Position numbers and translations under genes: made by a program. The notes under the pieces were generated by a model that ran no database searches, was not told the origin of the DNA, and saw only the letters and a program-made list of their open reading frames with translations. A stretch of DNA of 64,000 nucleotides from CAZDWZ01 sp964509425 (lineage in GTDB: Bacteria; Bdellovibrionota_C; UBA2361; SZUA-149; CAZDWZ01), in NCBI GenBank assembly GCA_964509425.1, contig CAZDWZ010000004.1:248001-312000 (forward strand), written 5' to 3'. This document shows positions 25,617 through 34,489 of this stretch, in pieces. The stretch's first letter is position 1, and each line of letters starts with the position of its first letter.

Positions 25617-26657
25617 TTATCCCGGAAAACGCTCGCTTGCGACTATTTCAGCAATTTGGACGGCATTGAGCGCCGCACCTTTCCTGAGATTATCGGCAAC
25701 GATCCAGAGCTCGAGACCGTTCTCGACCGAAATGTCTTTTCGAATACGGCCGACGTAGGTCGCATCCGTCCCTGCCGTAGACACAGGAAGCGGATACTCT
25801 TTCTCCTTGGGATTATCGAGAACGATGATTCCGGGACTTTCTCGAAGGAGCTCTCGCGCTTCCTCCGCTGAGAGGGCTTTCTCGAGCTCAATGTTCACGG
25901 ATTCGGAGTGGCTGCAGAACACCGGCACCCGAACGGCGGTCGCAGTGACGCGGAGATCCGGACGAGAGAGTATCTTGCGGGATTCTTCGACGACTTTCAT
26001 CTCCTCTTTCGTGTAGCCGTTCTCCACGAAGTCATCGATCTGCGGAATGCAGTTAAATGCAATCTGGTAGGGGAATTTCGAGATCGTCGGCTCTTTTTGG
26101 TTGAAGAGTTGTTGGACTTGTTCGGAGAGTTCGTCCATCCCGACCTGCCCCGCTCCGGAGACGGACTGATACGTGGAGGTAACGATACGCTTAATTCCTG
26201 CGCGATCGAGAATGGGCTTCAACACGACGACGAGTTGAATCGTGGAGCAGTTTGGACTGGCGATGATCATGCCTTTCCCTTTGGGCGTTTCACGAATTCG
26301 CTTTCGAAGCTCTTCGCCGTTTACTTCAGGCACAACGAGCGGAACATCGGGCTTCATTCGAAACAGGCTTGCCTTATCAATGACGAAGACGCCTTTTTCG
26401 ACGGCGATGGGTGCGTATTTTCGGCTGACGTCGGAGCCGGCGGCAAAAAATGCGATGTCCACATCGTCAAGCGCGCTCTCGCTCACCGTCTGCACAGTAA
26501 CCTCCGTGTCCCCAGCTTCAACAACGGTACCCGCGGATCGCTCACTGGCATAAGCGCTGACCTGCTCCATAGGAAAGCCGCGTTCAGCCAAGATCGCGAG
26601 GACCTCGCGCCCAACGGCCCCCGTGGCTCCAATAATAGCAATTCGAACCTCTTTCAT
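25617..26657 (-). CDS. asd: Aspartate-semialdehyde dehydrogenase
   Basis: Asd reduces aspartyl phosphate to the semialdehyde for lysine/diaminopimelate, threonine and methionine synthesis. The 346-residue protein starts MKEVRIAIIGATGAVGREVLAIL, an NADP-binding Rossmann motif. It has the catalytic Cys in IIASPNCSTIQLVV and the substrate region STYQSVSGAGQVGMDELSEQ, with FPYQIAFNCIPQID and the His of VPVFCSHSESVNIEL. The ATG at 26657 follows a clear GGAGG; the longer frame to 26813 is rejected. Confidence 0.96.
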   Translation of the reverse strand: MKEVRIAIIGATGAVGREVLAILAERGFPMEQVSAYASERSAGTVVEAGDTEVTVQTVSESALDDVDIAFFAAGSDVSRKYAPIAVEKGVFVIDKASLFRMKPDVPLVVPEVNGEELRKRIRETPKGKGMIIASPNCSTIQLVVVLKPILDRAGIKRIVTSTYQSVSGAGQVGMDELSEQVQQLFNQKEPTISKFPYQIAFNCIPQIDDFVENGYTKEEMKVVEESRKILSRPDLRVTATAVRVPVFCSHSESVNIELEKALSAEEARELLRESPGIIVLDNPKEKEYPLPVSTAGTDATYVGRIRKDISVENGLELWIVADNLRKGAALNAVQIAEIVASERFPG

Positions 26658-27152
26658 CGCTCCTCCATTTCCTGAACCCCACTTGTGACGAATGCCCTGG
26701 AAAGTGTCAATTCGCATAGATTCTCCACCGCGCTCGCTCCCGTACTCCCTCCGCCCAAAAATCCCCGTCGCGCCGCACGCGGACGATCCTACAAGCCCCC
26801 TCCAACCCGACAACCACTACCCCGCGCGACAACAACAAAAGCAAGCGAGCGGCGGGGCGGTTTGGCGAGGCCGGATTTTGCAGGAGACCGAGGCGGAAGG
26901 GGCGCGAGGAGCGGAGTTTACTACTGTAGATGCTTGTCCCGCCGTAGCTTTAGCGAAGGCGGAAGCACCGCAGCGTCCCTTCCAAAGAAGGGCTACGGCA
27001 AAAGCCGCCCTCGCCAAAAAAAACCCGGTTTGGGTGGAACGTGTCCAGTCCAAACCGGGCGAAGAGGAAATCTGTGAAGGGTGAGGTCAGTCGATGCCAA
27101 GTACTGATTATCCGGCCCGGGCTACATGCCCGGACTGAGCGCCGGAGCTAGT
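26658..27152. repeat. Gene-free stretch with REP-like palindromes and a hairpin
   Basis: No credible gene lies in these 495 bases. Several structured repeats do: a GCGGAGTTTACTACTGTAG core at about 26910-26930, CCGCCGTAGCTTTAGCGAAGGCGG at about 26940-26963 as an imperfect palindrome, and CCCGGTTTGG...CCAAACCGGG, a 10-bp stem at about 27024-27059. A further GGCCCGGGC...GCCCGGA pairing follows near 27115-27137. Spurious translations of these give the AFAKATAGQA peptide often annotated by mistake in repeats. They look like interspersed palindromic repeats. Confidence 0.6.
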
Positions 27153-27380
27153 TCATGCGTCCGCACGAACGTCACTGATCATCGATAGTAAGGCCTCCTT
27201 GTTTCGTAACTTTTCTTTCTTGAGCGCCTGGAGTTTGAGTCCTGCACTCCCCGAGTAATTGATGTAGCGGCTAAAATTTTCTATCTCGCGTTCTAGTTTT
27301 CGGTGTTTATCGTAAAGCTTCTTCACCTCTCGGTTCGAAGCCACAATCTTTAGCAACACTTCCTGTTCGGTTTTCTCCAT
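27153..27380 (-). CDS. DUF465/YdcH-like small helical protein
   Basis: A 75-residue charged protein, predicted as a helical hairpin. The pattern LYDKHRKLEREIENF...LKLQALKKEKLRNKEALLSMI matches DUF465 (E/KH..L...I......L..LKKEKL.LKD.I). The function of the family is unknown. The ATG at 27380 gives the usual length; the frame is open to 27437. It lies alone, 161 bases from the end of pgeF on the same strand. Confidence 0.7.
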   Translation of the reverse strand: MEKTEQEVLLKIVASNREVKKLYDKHRKLEREIENFSRYINYSGSAGLKLQALKKEKLRNKEALLSMISDVRADA

Positions 27381-27541
27381 ACGGGATCCCTCATGTTCGA
27401 GAAGTTTCGCCCCGCACCGCCACCACACCCTTCTCAAAGGTTATGCGCTCAGTCTGTCTAGTATGGCTTGTGCGGAAGCGGGTTGTCAAAACGGAATGTG
27501 TTGGACAACCTATTGCTTTTATTGATGAAATTATCGACTTC

Positions 27542-28291
27542 TCAGAGTCCGATGAAGCTAAGTTGCCGACCGGCTTCAGCTTTTTCGCGGCGAAAGGAAA
27601 AAAATCGAGGCGAGCAAATTGTGCATTCTTCGCTCGAGAGGAAATTCCCCGTTGGGATGGAAAAAGCCTGTGCTTGAGCGAGGAGAAAGCTCCGGATATC
27701 CGCGTAAAGCAACTGGTTTCGTTTAATGGCCGTAAAGGCGTCCGGCTGGAGGGGAAGGCTTCCCAGGCAAGATTCTTGAGAGACCTCATGCCCAAAGGTT
27801 TCAGACACCTGGTAGCAGCAGGACTGAGCGCCAGGTCCGACGGCGATCTCGATGGCGTCGGTGGGAACCCCTAGCGTTTGGAAGCGGCGAATGGTGTCTG
27901 GGAGGATGGCCTTCACGGCGCTTCTCCAGCCGCAGTGCAAGATCGCGGCGAGGGGGCGATCTTTGGCGGCGAGGATGACGGGAAAGCAGTCGGCGGTGAG
28001 AATTCCGAAGATGTTCCCGGTGGACTCGGGTGCGACCAACCAGCCGTCACCTTCTGGTGCACCGTTTTCGCCGAGGGATGAAAAATCGCGGATGATTGCC
28101 GAGTGAGTTTGGCGGAGGAGACGGAGCGGACGGGACTCACCTGAAAGCTCGGAGAGGAATTCGAGGAGCGCGCTCTGCTCCGATTTAACGTCGAAGTCCC
28201 TTCCCAGGAAACCATGAACGAGGCCCCGGTCCATCCATTCGGGATTTTGGATCACGGGGATGCCGTTTACGTTCGTGGTGATGAGGCTCAT
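27542..28291 (-). CDS. pgeF: Peptidoglycan editing factor PgeF (YfiH/laccase-domain)
   Basis: A 249-residue protein of the multicopper-polyphenol-oxidase-like DUF152 family. In E. coli the relative removes L-Ser wrongly placed in UDP-MurNAc. The motifs are visible: LRQTHSA, GDGWLV, GILTADCFPVIL (metal Cys), HCGWRSAVKAIL (metal His) and VGPGAQSCCYQV near the C-terminus. The ATG overlaps the nadC stop (ATGA), so the two are translationally coupled. Confidence 0.93.
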   Translation of the reverse strand: MSLITTNVNGIPVIQNPEWMDRGLVHGFLGRDFDVKSEQSALLEFLSELSGESRPLRLLRQTHSAIIRDFSSLGENGAPEGDGWLVAPESTGNIFGILTADCFPVILAAKDRPLAAILHCGWRSAVKAILPDTIRRFQTLGVPTDAIEIAVGPGAQSCCYQVSETFGHEVSQESCLGSLPLQPDAFTAIKRNQLLYADIRSFLLAQAQAFSIPTGNFLSSEECTICSPRFFSFRREKAEAGRQLSFIGL

Positions 28292-29157
28292 GATTCAACA
28301 AAGCGGAGCGAGATATCGGAGGACTTTACGCTGTGTGTCAACGCTCCGAGCGAAATGAAGTCGACTCCGGTTTCTGCGTATGCTCGAAGGGTAGATTCGT
28401 TAATTCCGCCGGACGCTTCGACTTCGACATTTGCACGGAGACCGCGCTCAGAGATCAAGTTCAGGCATTTCTTAATGCGCTCGGGAGGCATGTTGTCGAG
28501 CAGAACCGAATCGGGGGCTCCGAGAAGAGCATTCACAAGCTCATCCTCATCGCGAACTTCGATTTGAATCTTGGTCCCTGTTGGAGACGCGTCTCTACAG
28601 GCGGCGACTGCGGCAGCGAGGTCACCGTGAAAGAAATCAACATGATTATTCTTGATGAGGACTTGATCGTAGAGTCCCATCCGATGATTTTTACCGCCGC
28701 CGGTTCTCACAGCGTATTTCTCGAGACTTCGCATGCCGGGGGTGGTTTTCCGGGTATCGAGGAGGCGCGTGGTGGTGCCTTTGATTATTTCGTTGAACCG
28801 GGCTGTCTCGGTGGCAATCCCCGAGAGACGCTGGAGAAAATTGAGAGCGACTCGTTCTCCGGCGAGAATTGCCGCGTACGAGCCTGAAATTTCTGCGATG
28901 AATTCTCCAGAGTTGCGGCGCTCCCCTTCCTTCGAGAGAGGCTGGTAGCGGATGTTCGGGTCCAAGCGTTCGAATACTCGAGCGGCGACTTCATTTCCGC
29001 AGCACACGAGAGACTCCTTCGCGAGGATAACCGACTTGCCCTTCGCACCTAAGGGAACCAGCGGACTTGTCGTAATATCGCCGCTGACACGCGCTCCAGG
29101 TCCGAGATCCTCCAAGAGTGCTAATTCGATTAGCGCATCATCAATATCCGTCATCAT
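28288..29157 (-). CDS. nadC: Nicotinate-nucleotide pyrophosphorylase (carboxylating)
   Basis: NadC makes nicotinate mononucleotide from quinolinate and PRPP in NAD synthesis. The 289-residue protein has LALLEDLGPGARVSGDITT near the N-terminus, AGERVALNFLQRLSGIAT, LLDTRKTTPGMRSLEKYAVRTGGGKNHRMGLYDQVLIKNNH, and the C-terminal VEASGGINESTLRAYAETGVDFISLGALTHS. All key Arg/Lys/Asp residues of the family appear present. nadA and nadB are not in the window. Confidence 0.97.
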   Translation of the reverse strand: MMTDIDDALIELALLEDLGPGARVSGDITTSPLVPLGAKGKSVILAKESLVCCGNEVAARVFERLDPNIRYQPLSKEGERRNSGEFIAEISGSYAAILAGERVALNFLQRLSGIATETARFNEIIKGTTTRLLDTRKTTPGMRSLEKYAVRTGGGKNHRMGLYDQVLIKNNHVDFFHGDLAAAVAACRDASPTGTKIQIEVRDEDELVNALLGAPDSVLLDNMPPERIKKCLNLISERGLRANVEVEASGGINESTLRAYAETGVDFISLGALTHSVKSSDISLRFVES

Positions 29158-29404
29158 GGGAAAGGCCTCCTTGAGGACTCTACTTGCCGTGTTCGGCGAA
29201 GAAAGGGAACAGGTTAGGCGGGAATATTCTCACATTTCCGGACCATGCGACGTTCGCGGGAGAATAGTGCCCGCAGGGGTCCTGAAAGCAATGTAATCAT
29301 TTTGTAAAACTGCGAGACAAGGTTTTACCAGACAGTGTCTGCAGTCCTCCATGCGAATCGGCATACATTTGGTGTGCGTGAACTCATCAGATTGGAGGTC
29401 TGTC
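29158..29404 (+). promoter_or_regulatory. Divergent control region nadC / VirB2-like cluster
   Basis: These 247 bases separate nadC from the VirB2-like gene. GTAAAAC (29304-29310) and GTTTTAC (29322-29328) form a 7-bp inverted repeat about 75 bases before the start at 29405. A strong GGAGG at about 29395 fixes that start. I cannot assign a promoter with confidence. Confidence 0.35.
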
Positions 29405-30211
29405 ATGGCGCTGTTTTTTGGCGGCGGCTCGCGTGCCGCATGTCGCTTTTTCCGAACTTGGCCGGTGCCACTGTTGATGTGCCTGGTGTTCGCTTCGCCG
29501 GTTTATGCACAAGGAGGAGGGACGCCGGGTGCATTTGGACAAGCAATGTTCGACGACTCTCTGATACGCAGCGCTCCGGGCTGCCTATTCAAGCTGGTTG
29601 AAGGCGCCTTCGGAGCGCTCATCTTCGTCCTTGCGATGCTCACGGCGATTGTTTGCTTCTTGTTTCGGCGATGGCGCTGGGGGATTATTTGTTGTGCGAT
29701 CGGAGGTGGAGCATTCGTCGCACGGTCGCTTATCAGCCATTTTTTCGGCACGGGCTTCGTCGAGTATCAGGGCGAGCTGGTCCGGCCGTATGAGGTTTAC
29801 AACAACGGAGCAGGCTGCGTGCCGGCGTATTGTGCAATTCCATTTCTCGCGCTCTGCGTCGCGGTCTGCATGAGCTATCTTTGGAAAATCTTTTGGCCGA
29901 AGTCGAATCGGGCCTCTCTGAAACTGCAGAGCGGCATTGCGATTATTTTTCTCACTCTCGTCTTTTGGCATGCGAGAATCGCGCTCGCTCAGGGAGGTGG
30001 TACACAAAAAGGACCGACGACGTTTGACGACACGTTGATTCCCCGCTCCGTGGGCTCACTGGAGCGATTAATTCTCAATGCTTCCGTTCCTGGGATCGCA
30101 TACCTCGCCATTCTCGTTTCGGTGGCAGCTGGATGTTACAAAGCGTATCGCGTAGCGGGATGTTGCATCGTCGTCGCAATCGCGGCTCTCGCGTTTGCAA
30201 TTTTGCGCTGA
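29405..30211 (+). CDS. Internally duplicated VirB2/TrbC-like membrane protein
   Basis: This 268-residue protein consists of two similar units. Each starts with a hydrophobic, signal-like segment ending in AxA-QGGGT (VYA-QGGGT at about residues 33-39; ALA-QGGGT about 160 residues later). A short linker with FDDSLI or FDDTLI and a G-C/S-L...L motif follows, then a pair of membrane segments. The second hydrophobic segment of unit 1 (IICCAIGGGAFVARSLISHFFG) resembles VirB2/TrbC pilins. Between the units are a polar stretch and an extra membrane segment. The function is not known; a pilin-like precursor with two cleavable units is possible. The ATG at 29405 has GGAGG in front; the frame from 29351 is rejected. 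The TadE-like gene follows 13 bases later. Confidence 0.65.
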   Translation: MALFFGGGSRAACRFFRTWPVPLLMCLVFASPVYAQGGGTPGAFGQAMFDDSLIRSAPGCLFKLVEGAFGALIFVLAMLTAIVCFLFRRWRWGIICCAIGGGAFVARSLISHFFGTGFVEYQGELVRPYEVYNNGAGCVPAYCAIPFLALCVAVCMSYLWKIFWPKSNRASLKLQSGIAIIFLTLVFWHARIALAQGGGTQKGPTTFDDTLIPRSVGSLERLILNASVPGIAYLAILVSVAAGCYKAYRVAGCCIVVAIAALAFAILR

Positions 30212-30224
30212 GGAGGAGTGAACC

Positions 30225-30758
30225 GTGAGGCAGCAAAAGCGACGCACGAGCCGGTTTTTTGCGATCGCCGAAACGTCGGTTTTTCTCGGACTTTCACTCT
30301 TTATTCTCTTCGGAATTCGCGATCTCTCGAGGGCGTTGGATGACTACTTGGCGCTCAGAAAAGTCGCAGAGGCCGCCGCGTCTTATGCCATGAGTGCCCC
30401 AGGGCTCGAGCCCGGGAGCTTTGCGGGAGACGGGGGAAGCAATGCCCAACACCATGCAAGTTTGCAGCGCAGACTCATCAAGACTCTCATACGCTTCGGC
30501 TTCAAGGCCGAGTCGATACGTGTTCGAACGGAGCTTCGCGAAGACTTACGCCTCGGAATCCATATCGATTGCGTGTACACGCCGAAGTTCGCCCTGCTTC
30601 ATGCGTTTCCGATCTCGGTGACTGCAACGCGATCTTACAAACGCGCGGAGGATGTGAAGCTTCGAACAAATCTTCCAGACCGGGTAGCACGGAGAAAATC
30701 CGGAAATGCTAACCGCGACGCGCGCATATTTGCAAAACTGCTTCCTAAAAATTCTTGA
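30225..30758 (+). CDS. TadE/pilus-like single-span protein
   Basis: A 177-residue protein with basic N-terminal residues and one hydrophobic segment (about 15-33, AETSVFLGLSLFILFGI). A helix continues (RDLSRALDDYLALRKVAEAAASYAM), and the rest forms a soluble, probably periplasmic domain. This is the layout of TadE/TadG-type minor pseudopilins, where the hydrophobic helix and following AA-rich region are typical. No extra catalytic motif is seen. GTG at 30225 follows GAGGAGG. It is probably co-transcribed with the duplicated VirB2-like gene. The family call rests on topology more than sequence. Confidence 0.5.
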   Translation: MRQQKRRTSRFFAIAETSVFLGLSLFILFGIRDLSRALDDYLALRKVAEAAASYAMSAPGLEPGSFAGDGGSNAQHHASLQRRLIKTLIRFGFKAESIRVRTELREDLRLGIHIDCVYTPKFALLHAFPISVTATRSYKRAEDVKLRTNLPDRVARRKSGNANRDARIFAKLLPKNS

Positions 30759-30806
30759 CCTCATGCCGGGTCGAGCTCGAAAAAATCTCAATCGGAGCCT
30801 GGCTTC

Positions 30807-30832
30807 CGTGAGCGCGGGCAATCGCGCTCACG
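30807..30832. terminator. Perfect 10-bp hairpin
   Basis: CGTGAGCGCG (30807-30816) pairs perfectly with CGCGCTCACG (30823-30832) around a 6-base loop, 49 bases after the TadE-like gene. It lacks a run of T, so it may be a rho-assisted stop or an RNA-stabilising element. Confidence 0.5.
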
Positions 30833-30974
30833 ATGTAATCTTGCTGTTCCGACACATCGCATCACAAACATGAAAGCTCACAGCTTACCGGGAGATTCGC
30901 CGCCAATCGGCTCATAAGAGATTGCGTACAAACTTCGCTCAAGCAGAGCATTTGAAAACCAAGGAGAATCATTC

Positions 30975-31463
30975 GTGAAAGTAAGAATTCTGTTTTTATT
31001 AAGCAGTGTGTTTCTGCTCACCAACCAAAGTTCGGCAGATGATGAGTTTACCAATCGGGTCTGGGAATGGGGAGTTCGGGCCGAATACGCCTGCACTCCA
31101 CAGAATGTGGAGTTAGTCAGTTCGCTGGATGATTGTCTCAGCTGCGTTGCTGCGTCGTGCAAATACAGCGCAAATAAATATTTCGACCGGATAATTTGGC
31201 AGCACCACCTGAATACCGAGGTGAATATAGGCGGAGAGGTGATCCCTGAAGTCGATCCTGAAACTCTGGAATGGTTCAATGAGCGGAATATTCTGTTAGC
31301 GCTCGCTGCACAAGAAATCGCCATAAGTGAATGCGAGACGATCGGCAGCGCCGCGTGCGAAGGACTCAGTGAGCTTGAGATAGTTCGTGATCCGTTCTCC
31401 CTGATGTCGAGATTCTATGAGAGAGAGTTTCAATGGCAAAAGAGAGGCGTGATCATTGATTAA
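30975..31463 (+). CDS. Secreted cysteine-containing hypothetical protein
   Basis: Not recognised. It is 162 residues with a classic signal peptide (KVRILFLLSSVFLLTNQSSA-DDEF). The mature part is acidic and has six cysteines (two close together in DDCLSCVAASC, two in SECETIGSAAC), suggesting disulfide bonds in the periplasm or outside. The GTG start at 30975 has AAGGAG about eight bases upstream. It follows the VirB2-like/TadE-like pair but is separated by a hairpin, so it may be a separate unit. Confidence 0.65.
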   Translation: MKVRILFLLSSVFLLTNQSSADDEFTNRVWEWGVRAEYACTPQNVELVSSLDDCLSCVAASCKYSANKYFDRIIWQHHLNTEVNIGGEVIPEVDPETLEWFNERNILLALAAQEIAISECETIGSAACEGLSELEIVRDPFSLMSRFYEREFQWQKRGVIID

Positions 31464-31541
31464 CTCTCCCCTCTGCCCCCGGATCGGAGTTTTTCGGGCG
31501 AATCTCGTAACAATCTGCAATCTGTTCGCTCAGGAAGCCGC

Positions 31542-34196
31542 TTACGGTGCACTATCGGAGAGCTCGATTTTCACCGAAAATCGAGCTCCCTCCGATGGAG
31601 CCGATTCCTGAAACTTCACCGCCTCAGGATCAAGCCGTCCAGCGCGCACGAGATCTGGAAGCACCGATCGAGCCGCCGCCAGGGTCTCGGCGCTGCTTCC
31701 CAGCTCGAGCTTCGAAATCGGCCACTTCAGGCTTTTTTGCTGCTTCGATTTTTCGTGGTGAATCACGCCGAGCAGCTCGATAGCCGTGTCAAGGGCGGTC
31801 TCGAACTCCGGTTCCGGAACGCCACTAAAATCCTGTTCGCTCGGCCAACGGCTCGTGTGCACGCTCACGTGTTTTGTCTCGTCCGCAAATCGCCACGACC
31901 AGATTTCCTCCGCGATGTAAGGGAGAAACGGCGCAAAAAAACGGCAGAAGCAGGATAACGCGAGCCGGAGCGATGCCACGGCAGACGCACGCCCTTTTGC
32001 ATCGTCTTCCGCATAGGCCCGTCCCTTCACGAGCTCGACGTAGTGATCGCAAAACGACCAAAACTCCGCTTCCACCGCTTGGAGCGCTCCGGCATATTCG
32101 AAAGCTTCGAACGATTTCGTCGCTTCTTTGGTGAGCCTTCGAAGCCTTGCCACGAGTCCCCGATCGAGCTCCGACGTAATCGCGGCGTTCGCCGGGATTC
32201 CCTGGTCCTTCGTGAAGCTATCAACTTGCATCATCACGAAGCGGCTTGCGTTAAACAGCTTCGTAACGAGCTTCCGCCCGTTTACAAAAACTTTGTCATC
32301 GAAGGCGGTGTCGACACCGAGTCGCGCACGCGCGGCCCAATAGCGAACAGCGTCCGCGGAATATTCATCCAACAAATGCTGGGGGGTAACGACGTTCCCT
32401 TTCGACTTACTCATCTTCTTCCGATCGGGATCGAGAATCCAGCCGCTGATAACCGCATGATGCCAAGGCACTTCGCCGTCATGCATCCAGGCCTTGGCGA
32501 TGGTATAAAACGCCCAAGTTCTGATGATTTCGTGGGACTGCGGCCGGATGTCGGAAGGGAACACCTTCGAATGTCGGCTTCCGGCGGCTAAATCACCTGA
32601 TTTTTCACCGAATTCGCATCGGGAGACAATTTGGGGCGTGAGCGAAGAAGTTGCCCACGTATCCATAACGTCCCGGTCTTCCGTGAAACCACCAGGCTGA
32701 TTTCTTTGCGCTTCCGTGTACCCCTTCGGGAGATCGATGAAGGGATCAACCGGCAATTGCGCCGCGTCAGCAAAGATGGGCTGGTCGTAAAGCGCCACAC
32801 CTTGAGAATTGACGGGATACCAAACCGGGAACGGTACGCCGAAGAACCTCTGACGGCTGATGCACCAGTCGTGATTGAGGCCGAGTACCCAATTTGTATA
32901 CCGGGACTTCATGTGCGGCGGATGCCACTCGATTTTATCACCCTGCTGAACCAGCTCATTTTTGAAATCCAGGAGACGGATGAACCATTGCCTCGTGGTA
33001 ATGAATTCGACTGGGTTTTCGCCCTTCTCATAGAACTTCACGGGATGTTCTATCGGTTTCGGTTCGGACACGAGCGCGGGGGATCCGCCCGGAAGCGCAT
33101 ACTCTGGATTCGCAAGGAGCTCGGCGATGATCTTTCGCGCCTGCACGACGCGTTTTCCTTCGAGCTCTTTGTACGCCTTTTCAGCAATTTCTGGATGCAG
33201 AGACGTGAAAGGCTCTTCACGAAAAGATATCGGACGAAAACGTCCGTTTTTCTCGATGACCTGCTTGATCGGCAGTCCCGAGCTTTTCCACCAATCAACG
33301 TCGGCGATGTCTCCGAATGTGCAGGTCATCATGATGCCGCTTCCCTTCTCGGGATCGACATGTGCCGAAGCGCGAATCGGAACTTTGGCGCCGAACAGTG
33401 GCGTGATGGCATTTTTGCCGATCAGTTCCGCATATCTCGCATCATCGGGATGCGCGACAACGCCGATGCAGGCAACGAGCAGCTCCGGGCGGGTCGTCGA
33501 GATGATGAACTCTCCACCACCTTCGACTCCGAAACGGACGTCGTGATAGGCGCCCTTCATCGGCCTGTCCTCGAGATCGGCCTGAGCGAGCGCGGTTTGG
33601 AAGCCGACGTCCCACATGGTCGGCGCTTCGGAAGCGTAGGCCATTCCTTTGTTTACGAGATCGAGGAATGAAAGTTGTGAAGTCCGTCGGCAATGCGAGT
33701 CGATGGTTGCGTACTGCTGCGTCCAATCGACGGAAAGCGACAAATGCCGCCAGAGCTTCTCGAACGCGGCCTCGTCCTCGACAGTGAGAATCGAGCAGGC
33801 TTCGATAAAGTTTTTGCGAGAGATCTCTTGAACGTTCTTGCCGTCAGCATCCTTGGGAGCCCAACCGGGTTGATATGGGAGTTCCGGATTGCAGGTAATA
33901 CCGAATTTATTCTGGACGCGGCGCTCAGTCGCAAGTCCGTTATCATCCCAACCCATCGGGTACATGATGTTCTTGCCGAGCATTCTTTGATAACGCACCA
34001 CGACATCGGTCTGTGTATAACTAAACACGTGGCCCACGTGGAGCGATCCGGAGACGGTCGGCGGAGGAGTATCGACCACAAAGGTTTCTTCCCTCGGGCG
34101 CGTCTCGTCCCAAAGGTAGATTCCCAACTTTTCCCACGCCTTAGACCAAGACTCTTCGATCTTGGTGTGGTCGTATTTCTCCGGAATGGCTGTCAT
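31542..34196 (-). CDS. valS: Valyl-tRNA synthetase
   Basis: A class I aminoacyl-tRNA synthetase of about 884 residues. The signature sequences are HVGHVFSYTQTDVVVRYQRM (HIGH motif as HVGH), MYPMGWDDNGLATERRVQ, the CP1 editing domain with FIISTTRPELLVACIGVVAHPDD, and the KMSKS motif in RKKMSKSKGNVVTP. The compact form, starting YDHTKIEESWSKAWEKLGIY and without the long C-terminal coiled coil, is the archaeal/alphaproteobacterial-type ValS. ATG at 34196 gives MTAIPEKYDH; the frame is open to 34214. The last coding bases contain a perfect 13-bp hairpin (31560-31588). Confidence 0.96.
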   Translation of the reverse strand: MTAIPEKYDHTKIEESWSKAWEKLGIYLWDETRPREETFVVDTPPPTVSGSLHVGHVFSYTQTDVVVRYQRMLGKNIMYPMGWDDNGLATERRVQNKFGITCNPELPYQPGWAPKDADGKNVQEISRKNFIEACSILTVEDEAAFEKLWRHLSLSVDWTQQYATIDSHCRRTSQLSFLDLVNKGMAYASEAPTMWDVGFQTALAQADLEDRPMKGAYHDVRFGVEGGGEFIISTTRPELLVACIGVVAHPDDARYAELIGKNAITPLFGAKVPIRASAHVDPEKGSGIMMTCTFGDIADVDWWKSSGLPIKQVIEKNGRFRPISFREEPFTSLHPEIAEKAYKELEGKRVVQARKIIAELLANPEYALPGGSPALVSEPKPIEHPVKFYEKGENPVEFITTRQWFIRLLDFKNELVQQGDKIEWHPPHMKSRYTNWVLGLNHDWCISRQRFFGVPFPVWYPVNSQGVALYDQPIFADAAQLPVDPFIDLPKGYTEAQRNQPGGFTEDRDVMDTWATSSLTPQIVSRCEFGEKSGDLAAGSRHSKVFPSDIRPQSHEIIRTWAFYTIAKAWMHDGEVPWHHAVISGWILDPDRKKMSKSKGNVVTPQHLLDEYSADAVRYWAARARLGVDTAFDDKVFVNGRKLVTKLFNASRFVMMQVDSFTKDQGIPANAAITSELDRGLVARLRRLTKEATKSFEAFEYAGALQAVEAEFWSFCDHYVELVKGRAYAEDDAKGRASAVASLRLALSCFCRFFAPFLPYIAEEIWSWRFADETKHVSVHTSRWPSEQDFSGVPEPEFETALDTAIELLGVIHHEKSKQQKSLKWPISKLELGSSAETLAAARSVLPDLVRAGRLDPEAVKFQESAPSEGARFSVKIELSDSAP

Positions 34197-34489
34197 ACAT
34201 GCTCCAAAAACCAATTACGCGTTTGAACGGATTCAACACCTCACGGAAGCCGGTAGGCGCTGCCCTTGACGAGAAGGAAATGGATATCACTGAATGGGGT
34301 CGGACGTCATTTTCAAGGCCTGGGATAAGTGGCTCCCGAGGCGATGGTGATTCAGCGGGAGGAACCCGCCCTAATCGGTCTGCCTGAGGGGCGGTCCGAC
34401 AATATCGCCTCGGACCATTTCGCCCACCATCGGGAATTTAACCGCGCCGATGGCTCGAACATCATGCAAGCGAATCATGACGAAGCATT

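Noticed and set aside
26685..27084. Two 130-codon overlapping frames in the repeat-rich gap
   Set aside because: Both read through palindromic repeats and share no protein-like features.
32631..33671. A 346-codon frame opposite valS
   Set aside because: Antisense to conserved ValS domains, with no family features.
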